From: Streptomyces luteogriseus
GTDB taxonomy: Bacteria > Actinomycetota > Actinomycetes > Streptomycetales > Streptomycetaceae
Length of the DNA stretch: 64,000 nt
Direction: 5' to 3'
Assembly (NCBI RefSeq): GCF_014205055.1
Contig: NZ_JACHMS010000001.1
Coordinates: 6,634,001-6,698,000 of the forward strand
Shown: positions 42,039-50,908 of the stretch, piece after piece
Position numbering within the stretch: position 1 is the stretch's first letter
How the letters are laid out: each line of letters opens with the position of its first letter
The notes under the pieces: model-generated
Seen by the model: only the letters and a program-made list of their open reading frames with translations
The model's database searches: none
Told to the model about the DNA's origin: nothing
Made by a program: the position numbers and the translations under genes

Positions 42039-43250
42039 TTACAGCGCCTGCGCCGCGGGCTTCACCATGCCCCTCACCGTGCGGGACTTCACGAAGTCGC
42101 CCATGGCCGTCATCTCCCACTCGCCGGAGAACTGGCGGATGAGCTTGGCCATCAGGACGCCGGTCTGGGGCTCGGCGCCGGTCAGGTCGAAACGGACCAG
42201 TTCCTCGCCGGTCGTGCCGTCCAGGAGGCGGCAGTAGGCCTTGGCGACCTCGGTGAACTTCTGGCCGGAGAAGGAGTTCACCGTGAAGACCAGGCCCGTG
42301 ACCTCCTGGGGGAGGCGGCCGAGGTCGACCATGATGGTCTCGTCGTCCCCGCCGCCCTCGCCCGTGAGGTTGTCGCCGGAGTGCCGGATGGCGCCGCCGA
42401 CGATCTGGAGCTTGCCGAAGTAGCAGCTGTCGACGTGGTTGCGCTGCGGCCCGTAGGCGATGACCGAGGCGTCCAGGTCGATGTCCTTGCCGCGGTACGC
42501 CGGCTCCCAGCCGAGTCCCATCCGGACCTGGGAGAGCAGGGGCTGACCGCCCTTCATCAGGGAGACCGTCTGGTTCTTCTGGAGGCTGACGCGGCCCTTG
42601 TCGAGGTTGATCTTCCCGGTGCCGGGCGCGGGCGGGGGAGGCGTGGCCGGGGCGGCCGGAGGCGCGGCGGGGGTGGAGACGGGCGGGGCGGGCGGCTGCA
42701 TCGGGGCCGGCGGCGGGGTCACCGGCTGCGGCGGGGCGGCGGCGGCCGGTTCCTCCACCGTGACCCCGAAGTCCGTGGCGATGCCCGCCAGGCCGTTGGC
42801 GTATCCCTGGCCGACGGCGCGGGCCTTCCACTGCCCGCCTCGCTGGTAGACCTCCACGATGACCAGGGCCGTCTCGTCGCCGAGCTGTGGGGGCGTGAAG
42901 GAGGCCAGGACGGAGTTGTCGTCGGCGCTGCGGATCGTGGCCGTCGGCTCGATGCCGCGGAAGGTCTGGCCCGCGGCGTCCGGGCTCGCCGTGACGACGA
43001 TCTTCTCGATGCCAGGGGGGAGAGCCGTCGTGTCGACCACGATCGCGTCGGGCGCGCTGCCGCCGCCCGAGCGGTACGTCACGCCCGGGCCCGACGGCTG
43101 GTTGTAGAAGATGAAGTCGTCGTCGGAGCGCACCTTGCCGTCGGCGGTGAGCAGCAGGCCCGATACGTCGAGCCGCACCGGAGCGGCGACGTCCACCGTC
43201 ACGCGGGCGGCGGACAGGGGGATGTTCGAGCCGGGGGTCATAGCTGTCAT
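42039..43250 (-). CDS. Double TerD-domain protein
   Basis: A 403-residue tellurium-resistance/stress-family protein with two TerD domains. Domain 1 is at ~1-160 (SDDDFIFYNQPSGPGVTYRSGG), followed by a Pro/Ala-rich linker (~165-210) and domain 2 at ~213-400 (KGRVSLQKNQTVSL, DIDLDASVIAYG, HSGDNLTGEGGGDDETI). The acidic loops match the calcium-binding sites of TerD. The first ATG (43248-43250) or the second (43239-43241, MTPGSNIPL) may be used. Such proteins are common in Streptomyces and affect differentiation and stress. Confidence 0.93.
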   Translation of the reverse strand: MTAMTPGSNIPLSAARVTVDVAAPVRLDVSGLLLTADGKVRSDDDFIFYNQPSGPGVTYRSGGGSAPDAIVVDTTALPPGIEKIVVTASPDAAGQTFRGIEPTATIRSADDNSVLASFTPPQLGDETALVIVEVYQRGGQWKARAVGQGYANGLAGIATDFGVTVEEPAAAAPPQPVTPPPAPMQPPAPPVSTPAAPPAAPATPPPPAPGTGKINLDKGRVSLQKNQTVSLMKGGQPLLSQVRMGLGWEPAYRGKDIDLDASVIAYGPQRNHVDSCYFGKLQIVGGAIRHSGDNLTGEGGGDDETIMVDLGRLPQEVTGLVFTVNSFSGQKFTEVAKAYCRLLDGTTGEELVRFDLTGAEPQTGVLMAKLIRQFSGEWEMTAMGDFVKSRTVRGMVKPAAQAL

Positions 43251-43305
43251 GCCGGGTGAACGAGCGAAGCGGTTTTGCCGTTCCCTTACCTTGACGCCAA
43301 TCGGG

Positions 43306-43527
43306 TCACCGGCGATTGCGGGGGTGATCGCGGGCCGTGCGCTCGTTGCCGCGCTTGTAGTTGCCGGTCCAGCGGGCCATGACGAGCTGGGGGTCGGAGG
43401 TCTCGACCTCGGCGAGGAACTGCGCGGCGCGGGGGCCGTTCAGGGTGGTGGCGGGGCGGCCGTGGTGGCTGATGCGGACGGTGCCGCCCGTGTGCTGCTC
43501 GTAGGTGAATCCATGAGGTCTCGGCAT
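43306..43527 (-). CDS. Small conserved hypothetical protein
   Basis: A 73-residue basic protein, MPRPHGFTYEQHTGGTVRISHHGRPATTLNG (in parts). Two beta hairpins with HHGR and a helix PRAAQFLAEV are followed by MARWTGNYKRGNERTARDHP. It has the feel of a small nucleic-acid-binding protein; the FTYEQ...VRISHHGR...TLNG pattern recurs in Streptomyces. No function known. It is monocistronic. Confidence 0.72.
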   Translation of the reverse strand: MPRPHGFTYEQHTGGTVRISHHGRPATTLNGPRAAQFLAEVETSDPQLVMARWTGNYKRGNERTARDHPRNRR

Positions 43528-43602
43528 GCCGTGAGGGTACGAGGCGGGGAGCAGGCGCCCCAGCGAATTTCGCCCGCCCCCCCGCCCGCGGTGGTCCCTT
43601 CC

Positions 43603-44592
43603 CTACGGCACGACCACGATCTTGCGGCCGACGCCCGCCGCGAACTGCTCCAGCGCCTGGGGGTAGCGCTCCAGCGGGATGCGGTCGCTGATGAAGACCT
43701 CCGGGTCGAGGACGCCGTTCGCGAACAGCTCCGCCGCACGCTCGAAGCTGTGCAGCACCGCCATCGAGCCCGTGATGGTGATCTCCTGGTTGTAGATGCG
43801 GTACGGGTCGATCGTCACGCGCGTCGCGTAGTCGGCCACGCCGAACTGCAGGAACGTGCCCGCCTTCGCCACCCGGTCCAGACCGTCCTGGATCGCCGCC
43901 GCGTTGCCCGTGGCGTCGACGACCAGGTCCCAGCCCTGCGGACGGTCCAGTTCGTCGGGGTTCGCGGCCGACGCCGAGACGCCGAGGCCGCGGGCGGTCT
44001 CCAGGCGGGCCGGGTTCACGTCGACGACGTCCACGCTCGCCGCGCCGGTGCGCTTGGCCAGCTCCAGCATCATCAGGCCCATGGTGCCGGAGCCGTAGAT
44101 CAGCACGTGCGCGCCGAGCCGGGACTGGAGCACGTCGTAGCCGCGGACCGCGCAGGACAGCGGTTCCACGAGCGCCGCGTCCTCGGTGCGGACGTGCTCG
44201 GGGAGCTTGACGCAGTTCGCCACCGGGGCGACGGCGTACCGCGCCGCGCCTCCGGCCGTCGTCACGCCGATCGCCGCCCAGCGTTCGCAGAGGTTGTTGT
44301 GGCCCGTACGGCAGTAGCGGCACTCGTAGCAATACAGGGACGGGTCGACGGCGACCCGGTCACCCACCGCCACCTCCGTGACCCGGGTGCCGACCCCGAC
44401 GACCTCGCCCGCGAACTCGTGCCCGGGCACGATCGGCAGTTTCGGGGCGAACTCGCCCTGGAGGATGTGGAGATCGGTTCCGCACAGGCCGCAGGCCGCG
44501 ACCTCGACCACGACCTCGCGCGGGCCGGGCGTCGGGTCGGGGACCTCGGCGACGACGGCCTTGCCCACGGACTCGATGACGGCGGCCTTCAT
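43603..44592 (-). CDS. Zinc-dependent alcohol/polyol dehydrogenase (MDR family)
   Basis: A 329-residue medium-chain dehydrogenase of the sorbitol/threonine dehydrogenase type. Catalytic zinc: Cys in CGLCGTDLH (~38) and His-Glu in GHEFAGEVVG (~61). Structural zinc: CYECRYCRTGHNNLC (~90-105), all four Cys present. The Rossmann motif is IYGSGTMGLMML (~158). It is the last gene of a polyol ABC operon and overlaps the permease stop by 4 bp, so it probably oxidises the imported sugar alcohol. Confidence 0.93.
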   Translation of the reverse strand: MKAAVIESVGKAVVAEVPDPTPGPREVVVEVAACGLCGTDLHILQGEFAPKLPIVPGHEFAGEVVGVGTRVTEVAVGDRVAVDPSLYCYECRYCRTGHNNLCERWAAIGVTTAGGAARYAVAPVANCVKLPEHVRTEDAALVEPLSCAVRGYDVLQSRLGAHVLIYGSGTMGLMMLELAKRTGAASVDVVDVNPARLETARGLGVSASAANPDELDRPQGWDLVVDATGNAAAIQDGLDRVAKAGTFLQFGVADYATRVTIDPYRIYNQEITITGSMAVLHSFERAAELFANGVLDPEVFISDRIPLERYPQALEQFAAGVGRKIVVVP

Positions 44593-45440
44593 TTCACGGC
44601 TCCCAACGACAGGCCCTGGACCAGCTTGTCCTGGGCGGCGAACCCCGCGGCGAGCACCGGCAGGGAGATCACGAGCGACGCGGCGCACACCTTCGCCAGG
44701 AACAGGCCCTGGCTGGTGATGAAGCCGGTCAGGAAGACGGGGGCGGTCTCGGCCACCACACCCGTGAGCACCCGGGCGAACAGCAGCTCGTTCCAGCTGA
44801 AGATGAAGCAGATCAGGGCGGTGGCGGCGATACCGGGGAGGGAGATCGGGGCGACCACGCGCCCGAGGATCGTGGGCAGCCGGGCCCCGTCCACCTTGGC
44901 CGCCTCGATCACCGCGACCGGGATCTCGGCGAGGAAGGACTGCATCATCCACACCGCGATCGGCAGGTTCATGGAGGTGTAGAGGATGACCAGCAGCCAG
45001 ATGTTGTCGAGCATCCCGGCGTTCTTGGCGAACAGGTAGATCGGCAGCAGGCCCGCCACGGCCGGCAGCATCTTCGTGGAGAGGAAGAAGAACAGCACGT
45101 CCGTCCACTTGCGGACGCGGTTGATGGACAGCGCGTACGCCGCCGGGAAGGCCAGCAGCAGGACCAGCAGGGTCGACGCCAGAGAGGCGACCGTCGAGTT
45201 GATCAGGGCCGGCCAAGGACTCGCGCCGCCGCCCGCGCCGAAGAACTCGCGGTAGCCGTCCAGCGTGAGCGACGCCGCGAAGGACGGCGGGTTGGTCGCC
45301 GCGTCCGTCTCCGAGTGGAGGGACGTCAGTGCCATCCACGCGATGGGCAGGAAGAACGCGATGCCGAGCAGCCAGGCCAGCAGGCCCAGGCCCGCACCCT
45401 TGCCACGGACGCGGCGGGCACGCAGTGCGGTCGTGCTCAT
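44589..45440 (-). CDS. Carbohydrate ABC transporter permease (MalG/SmoG type)
   Basis: A 283-residue permease, six membrane segments, with the EAA loop AVIEAAKVDGARLPTILGR near residue 190. It carries the FLSTKMLPAVAGLLPIY segment seen in polyol (sorbitol/mannitol) transporters. It overlaps the upstream permease and the downstream dehydrogenase by 4 bp each. Confidence 0.92.
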   Translation of the reverse strand: MSTTALRARRVRGKGAGLGLLAWLLGIAFFLPIAWMALTSLHSETDAATNPPSFAASLTLDGYREFFGAGGGASPWPALINSTVASLASTLLVLLLAFPAAYALSINRVRKWTDVLFFFLSTKMLPAVAGLLPIYLFAKNAGMLDNIWLLVILYTSMNLPIAVWMMQSFLAEIPVAVIEAAKVDGARLPTILGRVVAPISLPGIAATALICFIFSWNELLFARVLTGVVAETAPVFLTGFITSQGLFLAKVCAASLVISLPVLAAGFAAQDKLVQGLSLGAVK

Positions 45441-46378
45441 GCGCGGGACACCTCCTCGCGGAACAGGGACGACACCACGCGCAGGGCGAAGGTCGCGATG
45501 ACGATCGAGCCGATGACCACCAGGACGCCCGCGGCCGAGGCGAGGCCGTTCTCGTGGGCCTGGTAGAAGCTCTGGTAGACGGTGTAGGGGAGGTTGGCGG
45601 TGCCCAGGCCCCCGGACGTGATCGTGAAGACCGCGTCGAAGTTCTGGACGATGTAGATCGAGCCCAGCAGGGCGCCCAGTTCGAGGTAGCGGCGCAGGTG
45701 CGGGAGCGTCAGATGGACGAAGATCTGCCAGTCGCTCGCGCCGTCGACCCGGGCCGCCTCGATCTGCTCGTGGTCGCGGCTCTGCAGTCCGGCGAGCAGG
45801 ATCAGCATCATGAACGGTGTCCACTGCCAGACGAGGGACGCCTCGACCGCGAGCAGCGGAGTGTTGGAGATCCAGTCGGGCTGTGGGCCGCCCACGTAGT
45901 GCAACAGCCCGTTGAAGAGGCCGTACTCGGGGTTGTAGAGCACATGCTTCCAGAGCAGGGCCGCCGCGACCGGCACCACCAGGAACGGTGCGATCAGCAG
46001 GGTGCGGACGATGCCCCGGCCCCGGAACCTCCGGTCCAGCAGCAGGGCGAGCACCAGTCCCAGGACCAGGCTGGCCAGCACCACCGCGACCGTCAGCAGC
46101 ACGGTCGTCCACACCGAGTGGCGCAGGTCCGGGTCGGTGAGCACCTCCTGGTAGTTGTCGACGCCGGTGAAGTGCCGGGCGTCGGGATAGAGGGAGTTCC
46201 AGTCGAAGAAGGAGATCACCAGCGTGGCCACGAAGGGCAGCTGGGTGACGACGATCATGAAGATCAGGGCGGGCAGCAGCGGGGCCCGGGTGGCCCAGGC
46301 GCGCAGCCGGGCGGAGGGCCGGCGGACCGGCGTGCGGAGCTCGGGGGAGGCCGCGGGGGCCGTTGTCGTGGCGGTCAT
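45437..46378 (-). CDS. Carbohydrate ABC transporter permease (MalF/SmoF type)
   Basis: A 313-residue permease with six membrane segments; the EAA loop is EQIEAARVDGASDWQIFVHL near residue 208. The N-terminal ~30 residues are Thr/Ala/Arg-rich and cytoplasmic. It overlaps the binding-protein gene stop (ATGA) and the next permease, so the operon is fully translationally coupled. Confidence 0.92.
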   Translation of the reverse strand: MTATTTAPAASPELRTPVRRPSARLRAWATRAPLLPALIFMIVVTQLPFVATLVISFFDWNSLYPDARHFTGVDNYQEVLTDPDLRHSVWTTVLLTVAVVLASLVLGLVLALLLDRRFRGRGIVRTLLIAPFLVVPVAAALLWKHVLYNPEYGLFNGLLHYVGGPQPDWISNTPLLAVEASLVWQWTPFMMLILLAGLQSRDHEQIEAARVDGASDWQIFVHLTLPHLRRYLELGALLGSIYIVQNFDAVFTITSGGLGTANLPYTVYQSFYQAHENGLASAAGVLVVIGSIVIATFALRVVSSLFREEVSRA

Positions 46379-47748
46379 CGTCCCTCGTATTCCTCGGAGA
46401 TCTTCTCGGCGAGCGCCTGGGACTTCTTCAGGGCCGACTCGACGGACTGGCGTCCGGCGATGGCCGCGCTGATCTCCTGGGAGACCTTGGTGCCGAGGTC
46501 GGTGAACTCGGGGATGCCGACGAACTGGATGCCGGGCGCGGGCCGCGGCTGCACGCCGGGATCGGTCGGGCGGGCCTGCTCGATGGCCTCCTTGGTCATC
46601 TCCTGGAAGGCCCCGGCCTCCTTGCGGTAGTCGGCGTTGGCATAGGTCGACGCCCGTTTGCCGGCCGGGACGTTCGACCAGCCGACCTGGTCGCCGACCA
46701 GTTCCTCGTAGCCCTTGCCGGACGCCCAGGAGACGAACTTCCAGGCGTTGTCCGGGTTGCGGGAGGCCTTCTGGATGCCCCAGGCCCAGGTGTAGAGCCA
46801 GCCGGAGGACTCGGTCTTCTCGACGGGTGCGGGGGCGTAGCCCACCTTGCCCTTCACCGGGGAGTTCGCCGCCTCCAGGGATCCGGCCGCGGAGGTGGCG
46901 TCGTACCACATGGCGACCTTGCCCTGAGTCATGTTGTTGAGGCACTCGGCGAAGCCGGCCTGGGCGGCGCCGGACTCGCCGTGCTCGCGCACCAGATCGA
47001 CATAGAACTTCGTCGCCTTTTCGAAGGCGGGGGAGTCGAGTCGTGCCTTCCAGTCCTTGTCGAACCAGGTGCCGCCGAAGGTGTTGACGACCGTGGTGAG
47101 CGGGGCCATCACCTCGCCCCAGCCGGGCAGGCCGCGCAGGCAGATGCCCTTCATGCCGGGTTCGGCGCCGTCGGCCTTCGCCGCGAGGTCCGCCACCTGC
47201 TGCCAGGTGGGGTGCGCGGGCATCGTCAGGCCCTTCTTGTCGAACACGTCCTTGCGGTACATCAGGAACGACGACTCGCCGTAGAAGGGCTGGCCGTAGA
47301 GCTTGCCGTCGTCCGCGGTGAGGGACTGGCGCATCGGCTTCAGGACGTCCTGCTCGTCGTAGGCCGGGTCCTTGGCGACGTAGCCGTTCATCTGGCGCAG
47401 CCAGCCGTTGCGGGCGTAGATCGGTATCTCGTAGTTGGACAGGGTGGCGACGTCGTACTGGCCGGCCTGGTTGGCGAAGTCCTGGCTGATCTTGTCGCGG
47501 ACGTCGTTCTCGGGCAGGACCGTGAAGTTGACCTTGATGCCCGTCTCCTTGGTGAAGTGGGCGCGCGTCAGCTTCTGCAGCTCGACCATCTGGGGGTTGT
47601 TGACCATGAGGACGTTGATGGCGTCGCCGCCGGATCCGGCCCCGCCCGCGCCGACCCAGCAGCCGGAGAGCAGCGGGGCGAGCAGCGTCCCTGCGGCGGC
47701 CAGGGCGAGCGGGGCTCGCGGTGGCCGTCGTCGGCTCTGGGTTCGCAT
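46375..47748 (-). CDS. Sugar/polyol ABC transporter substrate-binding lipoprotein
   Basis: A 457-residue solute-binding protein. Signal: MRTQSRRRPPRAPL then a hydrophobic core and the perfect lipobox LLSGC with Cys30. The ligand domains contain MVNNPQMVELQKLT and a GLPGWGEVMAPL segment with Trp residues typical of polyol/sugar binding. The ATG at 47746-47748 has GGAG 6 bp upstream; the frame is open 39 bp further. No ATPase gene is in the operon (a shared MsiK is likely). Confidence 0.92.
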   Translation of the reverse strand: MRTQSRRRPPRAPLALAAAGTLLAPLLSGCWVGAGGAGSGGDAINVLMVNNPQMVELQKLTRAHFTKETGIKVNFTVLPENDVRDKISQDFANQAGQYDVATLSNYEIPIYARNGWLRQMNGYVAKDPAYDEQDVLKPMRQSLTADDGKLYGQPFYGESSFLMYRKDVFDKKGLTMPAHPTWQQVADLAAKADGAEPGMKGICLRGLPGWGEVMAPLTTVVNTFGGTWFDKDWKARLDSPAFEKATKFYVDLVREHGESGAAQAGFAECLNNMTQGKVAMWYDATSAAGSLEAANSPVKGKVGYAPAPVEKTESSGWLYTWAWGIQKASRNPDNAWKFVSWASGKGYEELVGDQVGWSNVPAGKRASTYANADYRKEAGAFQEMTKEAIEQARPTDPGVQPRPAPGIQFVGIPEFTDLGTKVSQEISAAIAGRQSVESALKKSQALAEKISEEYEGR

Positions 47749-47826
47749 GGATCGCTCCTGGAGGTATGGGGAGATAAGGGGCAGCACAGGGCGTGGCTGC
47801 GCCCGGTGGGGGACGTCGGTGTGGTG

Positions 47827-48594
47827 TCAGACCCGGATGACCTGGGGTCCGAGCAGTGAGTAGCGGTGGGCCTCGGCGGCCGGCAGCAGGGTGCTCGTCA
47901 CGATCGTCTCCAGCGCGCCGACGTCGGCGAACCGGCAGAAGCTGACCGCTCCGAACTTGGTGTGCACGCCCGCGAAGACCACGCGCCGGGCGGCCCGGAT
48001 CGCCTGTGCCTTGACCTCGCTGACGGCCGGGTCGGGGGTGGTGAGGCCGTGTTCGCGGGAGATGCCGTTGGCACCGATGAACGCCAGGTCGACGACGAAG
48101 CCGGCCAGCATCTTCGTCGTCCAGTGGTCGACGGTGGCGAGGGTGCCGGGCCGCACCCGGCCGCCGAGCAGCAGCACGGAGGTGTGCTCGGCCTCGGCGA
48201 GGGCGCCCGCGACCGGCAGGGACGCGGTGACCACGGTCAGCGGCCGGTCCCGGGGGAGTGCCTCGGCGATGAGCTGCGGGGTGTAGCCCTCGTCGACGAA
48301 GACGGTCTCGGCGTCGCCGAGCAGCTCGGCCGCGGCGGCCGCGACCCGGCGCTTCTCGGGGACGTGGCTGGTGGCCCGGAAGGCGAGCGTCGTCTCGAAG
48401 CCGGCGCTCTCCACGGGGTAGGCGCCGCCGTGGGTGCGGCGGAGCAGGCCGTGGTCCTCCAGGACGCGCAGATCGCGCCGTACGGTCTCCTTGGCCACGC
48501 CCAGCTCGGCGGCGAGGGTGGTGACGTCGACCGAACCGTCGCGCCGCGCGGCCAGCACGATGTCGCGCTGCCGTTCTTCCGCGGTCCTGTTCAT
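47827..48594 (-). CDS. DeoR family transcriptional regulator
   Basis: A 255-residue DeoR/GlpR-type regulator. The N-terminal helix-turn-helix is VDVTTLAAELGVAKETVRRD (~22-42), followed by LRRTHGGAYP and a sugar-phosphate sensing C-terminal domain (FVDEGYTPQLIAEALP, DLAFIGANGISREHGLTTPD). It is the first gene of the polyol operon, 78 bp before the lipoprotein gene. It probably represses the operon until a phosphorylated polyol or sugar appears. Confidence 0.92.
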   Translation of the reverse strand: MNRTAEERQRDIVLAARRDGSVDVTTLAAELGVAKETVRRDLRVLEDHGLLRRTHGGAYPVESAGFETTLAFRATSHVPEKRRVAAAAAELLGDAETVFVDEGYTPQLIAEALPRDRPLTVVTASLPVAGALAEAEHTSVLLLGGRVRPGTLATVDHWTTKMLAGFVVDLAFIGANGISREHGLTTPDPAVSEVKAQAIRAARRVVFAGVHTKFGAVSFCRFADVGALETIVTSTLLPAAEAHRYSLLGPQVIRV

Positions 48595-48776
48595 GGCCGT
48601 CACCCGCCTTCCTGCCGTGCTGCCCGTTCGGGCCCTCGCTCGGGCCTTGGGGGAAGTTCTACAGCGGGTGCTCCGCGGTGGCCAGGTCTGCTGCGGGCGG
48701 GATCCTGCCCGGATGTGCCCGTTCGGTCGTGCGGATGCGCGCCACGACACAGGGCGGTCGTGGCCGTCTACGGGCG

Positions 48777-48813
48777 CGTTGTGGCTGGTCGCGCAGTTCC
48801 CCGCGCCCCGGAG
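48777..48813 (-). repeat. Dispersed intergenic repeat, copy 3
   Basis: CGTTGTGGCTGGTCGCGCAG followed by TTCCCCGCGCCCC, reverse orientation of the repeat at 57484. It lies in the 310-bp gap (48595-48904) between the DeoR gene and udh. The rest of that gap holds the udh terminator and the DeoR promoter region. Confidence 0.7.
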
Positions 48814-48854
48814 GACGCTTCCCTGCCGTATGCGGGCCGTGCCCGAATGCCCGA

Positions 48855-48883
48855 GCGGGCGGGCCCGTTTGCTGCCCGCCCGC
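48855..48883 (-). terminator. Hairpin terminator of udh
   Basis: A 9-bp stem GCGGGCGGG/CCCGCCCGC (48855-48863/48875-48883), 21 bp beyond the udh stop. Confidence 0.7.
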
Positions 48884-48904
48884 CCTGGTGACGACTGTTT
48901 CCGG

Positions 48905-49714
48905 TCAGTACGGCCAGATCGGCGGGTCCGTCACGAACTGGCCGCCGAGGTAGGCGTGCGCCTCGTTGCCGTCCTGCAGTTCGCCCTGCTCGGCGATGAG
49001 CTTCTCGGCGAACGGCTCGGAGTCGTCCTGCGGCTCGTAGCCGAGCGCCCGGGCACTGGTGAGGTCCCACCACAGCCGGGTGTTGGCGGAGGAGCCGTGC
49101 ACGACGGTGTGGCCGACCTGCTCGGCGGTCAGGGCCGCGTGGAAGAGGCGGGCGCCGTCGGCGGGGCTCATCCACACGGAGAGCATGCGCACGCTGGTCG
49201 GCTCGGGGAAGCAGGAGCCGATGCGCACCGAGACCGTCTCCAGGCCGTGCCGGTCCCAGTAGAGCTGCGCCAGGTCCTCGCCGAAGCACTTGGACAGGCC
49301 GTAGAAGGTGTCCGGGCGGCGCGGGGTGTCGACCGGGATGAGGGGGTCGTCGCCCCGGGGGCGGGGGGTGTAGCCGACCGCGTGGTTGGAGGAGGCGAAG
49401 ACGATCCGGCCGACGCCCTCCTCGCGGGCGGCCTCGTACAGGTGGTAGGTGCCCTCGATGTTCGCCTTGAGGATCTTCTCGAAGGGGGCTTCCAGGGAGA
49501 TGCCGGCGAGGTGGATGATCGCGTCGACGCCCCGGACCGCCTCGCGTACGGCGTCCCGGTCGGCCAGGTCGGCGGCGATCGCGTCGGGCTCGCCCTCGAT
49601 CGGGCGCAGGTCCAGCAGACGCAGGTCGTAGCCGTAGGCCGGGAGCAGGTTCCGCATCAGGGTGCCGAGGCCGCCGGCGGCGCCGGTGAGCAGGACGGTG
49701 CGGGGAGCGGGCAT
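48905..49714 (-). CDS. udh: Uronate dehydrogenase
   Basis: A 269-residue short-chain/extended NAD-dependent enzyme oxidising galacturonate or glucuronate to the aldarolactone. The Rossmann motif LLTGAAGGLGTLMRN is at ~8-22. The HLAGISLEAPFEKILKANI region, IVFASSNHAVGYTPR, YGLSKCFGEDLAQLY (catalytic Tyr-x-x-x-Lys) and RIGSCFPEPTSVRML all match characterised Agrobacterium-type Udh. The ATG follows AAGGAGA. It is divergent from kdgD, with which it forms an oxidative uronate route. Confidence 0.92.
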   Translation of the reverse strand: MPAPRTVLLTGAAGGLGTLMRNLLPAYGYDLRLLDLRPIEGEPDAIAADLADRDAVREAVRGVDAIIHLAGISLEAPFEKILKANIEGTYHLYEAAREEGVGRIVFASSNHAVGYTPRPRGDDPLIPVDTPRRPDTFYGLSKCFGEDLAQLYWDRHGLETVSVRIGSCFPEPTSVRMLSVWMSPADGARLFHAALTAEQVGHTVVHGSSANTRLWWDLTSARALGYEPQDDSEPFAEKLIAEQGELQDGNEAHAYLGGQFVTDPPIWPY

Positions 49715-49804
49715 CCTCGGGTCTCCTTGATCGCCAACCGTGCCGATCGCAAGCGCGCTGATCACCAGCGTGCACATGAGCGCACGGCATTCATATGCGT
49801 GGAC

Positions 49805-49834
49805 ACGCTAAGGATCCGGGGCGGAGCCCGTCAA
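49805..49834 (-). promoter_or_regulatory. Promoter of udh
   Basis: On the minus strand TTGACG (49829-49834), 18-bp spacer, TAGCGT (49805-49810). A TTCATATG motif lies at 49790, just downstream of the expected start, as a possible operator. Confidence 0.6.
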
Positions 49835-49883
49835 GTATGCCGCGGAGGGGATGAATCCGCAGGTGCGTCGCGGGTGTGCGCGC

Positions 49884-49913
49884 TTGACCGGCGCCAAGGC
49901 GGCGCCTTAGCGT
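49884..49913 (+). promoter_or_regulatory. Promoter of kdgD
   Basis: TTGACC (49884-49889), 18-bp spacer, TAGCGT (49908-49913): the same -10 and spacing as the divergent udh promoter. The spacer contains two GGCGCC motifs. Confidence 0.6.
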
Positions 49914-49966
49914 GGAGTTGTTCAGGGATATAGACGCCAATCATGAATATGGAACCGGGAGAGCTT

Positions 49967-50908
49967 GTGACGTCAGCCCCTCTCGCCGCTCGACTCACCG
50001 TCCCCAGCGGGCCGCTGTTCTTCCCGGTCACCGCCTACGGACCCGATGGCTCCGTGGACCTCGACACCTACCGCACGCATGTCCGGCGCGGGGTGGAGGC
50101 CGGAGCCGCCGCGGTGTTCGCCTGCTGCGGCACCGGCGAGTTCCACGCGCTGACGCCCGAGGAGTTCGAGGCCTGCGTACGGGCCGCCGTCGAGGCGGCC
50201 GACGGGCGCGTGCCGGTCGTCGCGGGCGCCGGGTACGGCACCGCGCTCGCCGTGCGCTACGCCCGTCTCGCCGAGGCCGCCGGGGCGGACGGACTGCTCG
50301 CCATGCCGCCGTACCTCGTCGTCGCCGGGCAGGAGGGACTGCTGCGGCACTACCGCGAGGTGGCCGCCGCCACCGCCCTGCCGGTCATCGTCTACCAGCG
50401 CGACAACGCGGTGTTCACCCCGGAGACGGTCGTCGCCCTCGCCCGCACGGACGGGATCATCGGCCTCAAGGACGGGCTCGGCGACCTCGACCTCATGCAG
50501 CGCGTCGTCAGCGCCGTCCGTACCGAGGCCCCGGGCGACTTCCTCTACTTCAACGGCCTGCCGACCGCCGAGCAGACCCAGCTCGCCTACCGCGCCCTCG
50601 GGGTCACGCTCTACTCGTCCGCCGTGTTCTGCTTCGCGCCGGAGATCGCCCTCGCCTTCCACCAGGCCCTCAGGACCGGCGACGACGCCACCGTGGCGAA
50701 GCTGCTGGACGGCTTCTACCGCCCGTTCGTCGAACTGCGCGACCGGGGCCGCGGCTACGCGGTCGCCCTGGTCAAGGCCGGCGTACGGCTGCGCGGCCTG
50801 GACGTCGGGGAGGTGCGGCCCCCGCTGCACGAACCGGCCGGGGATCATGTGAAGCAGCTCGCCGAAGTGATCGAGCGGGGCTACGCGCTGCTGGAGGAGG
50901 CCAAGTGA
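49967..50908 (+). CDS. kdgD: 5-dehydro-4-deoxyglucarate dehydratase
   Basis: A 313-residue DapA-superfamily enzyme that converts 5-keto-4-deoxyglucarate to 2-oxoglutarate semialdehyde, releasing CO2 and water. Diagnostic motifs: GPLFFPVTAYGPDG (~15), CCGTGEFHALTPEEF (~46), VIVYQRDNAVFTPE with the catalytic Tyr (~138) and IIGLKDGLGDLDLM with the Schiff-base Lys (~165). GTG 49967 is preferred, with GGGAGA upstream; ATG 49943 is in frame. With Udh opposite, it forms the oxidative uronate pathway. It overlaps the next gene by 4 bp. Confidence 0.92.
   Translation: MTSAPLAARLTVPSGPLFFPVTAYGPDGSVDLDTYRTHVRRGVEAGAAAVFACCGTGEFHALTPEEFEACVRAAVEAADGRVPVVAGAGYGTALAVRYARLAEAAGADGLLAMPPYLVVAGQEGLLRHYREVAAATALPVIVYQRDNAVFTPETVVALARTDGIIGLKDGLGDLDLMQRVVSAVRTEAPGDFLYFNGLPTAEQTQLAYRALGVTLYSSAVFCFAPEIALAFHQALRTGDDATVAKLLDGFYRPFVELRDRGRGYAVALVKAGVRLRGLDVGEVRPPLHEPAGDHVKQLAEVIERGYALLEEAK

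Noticed and set aside
42039..43250. Tellurite resistance operon
   Set aside because: Only a single double-TerD protein; no terA/B/C/Z neighbours, so resistance cannot be claimed.
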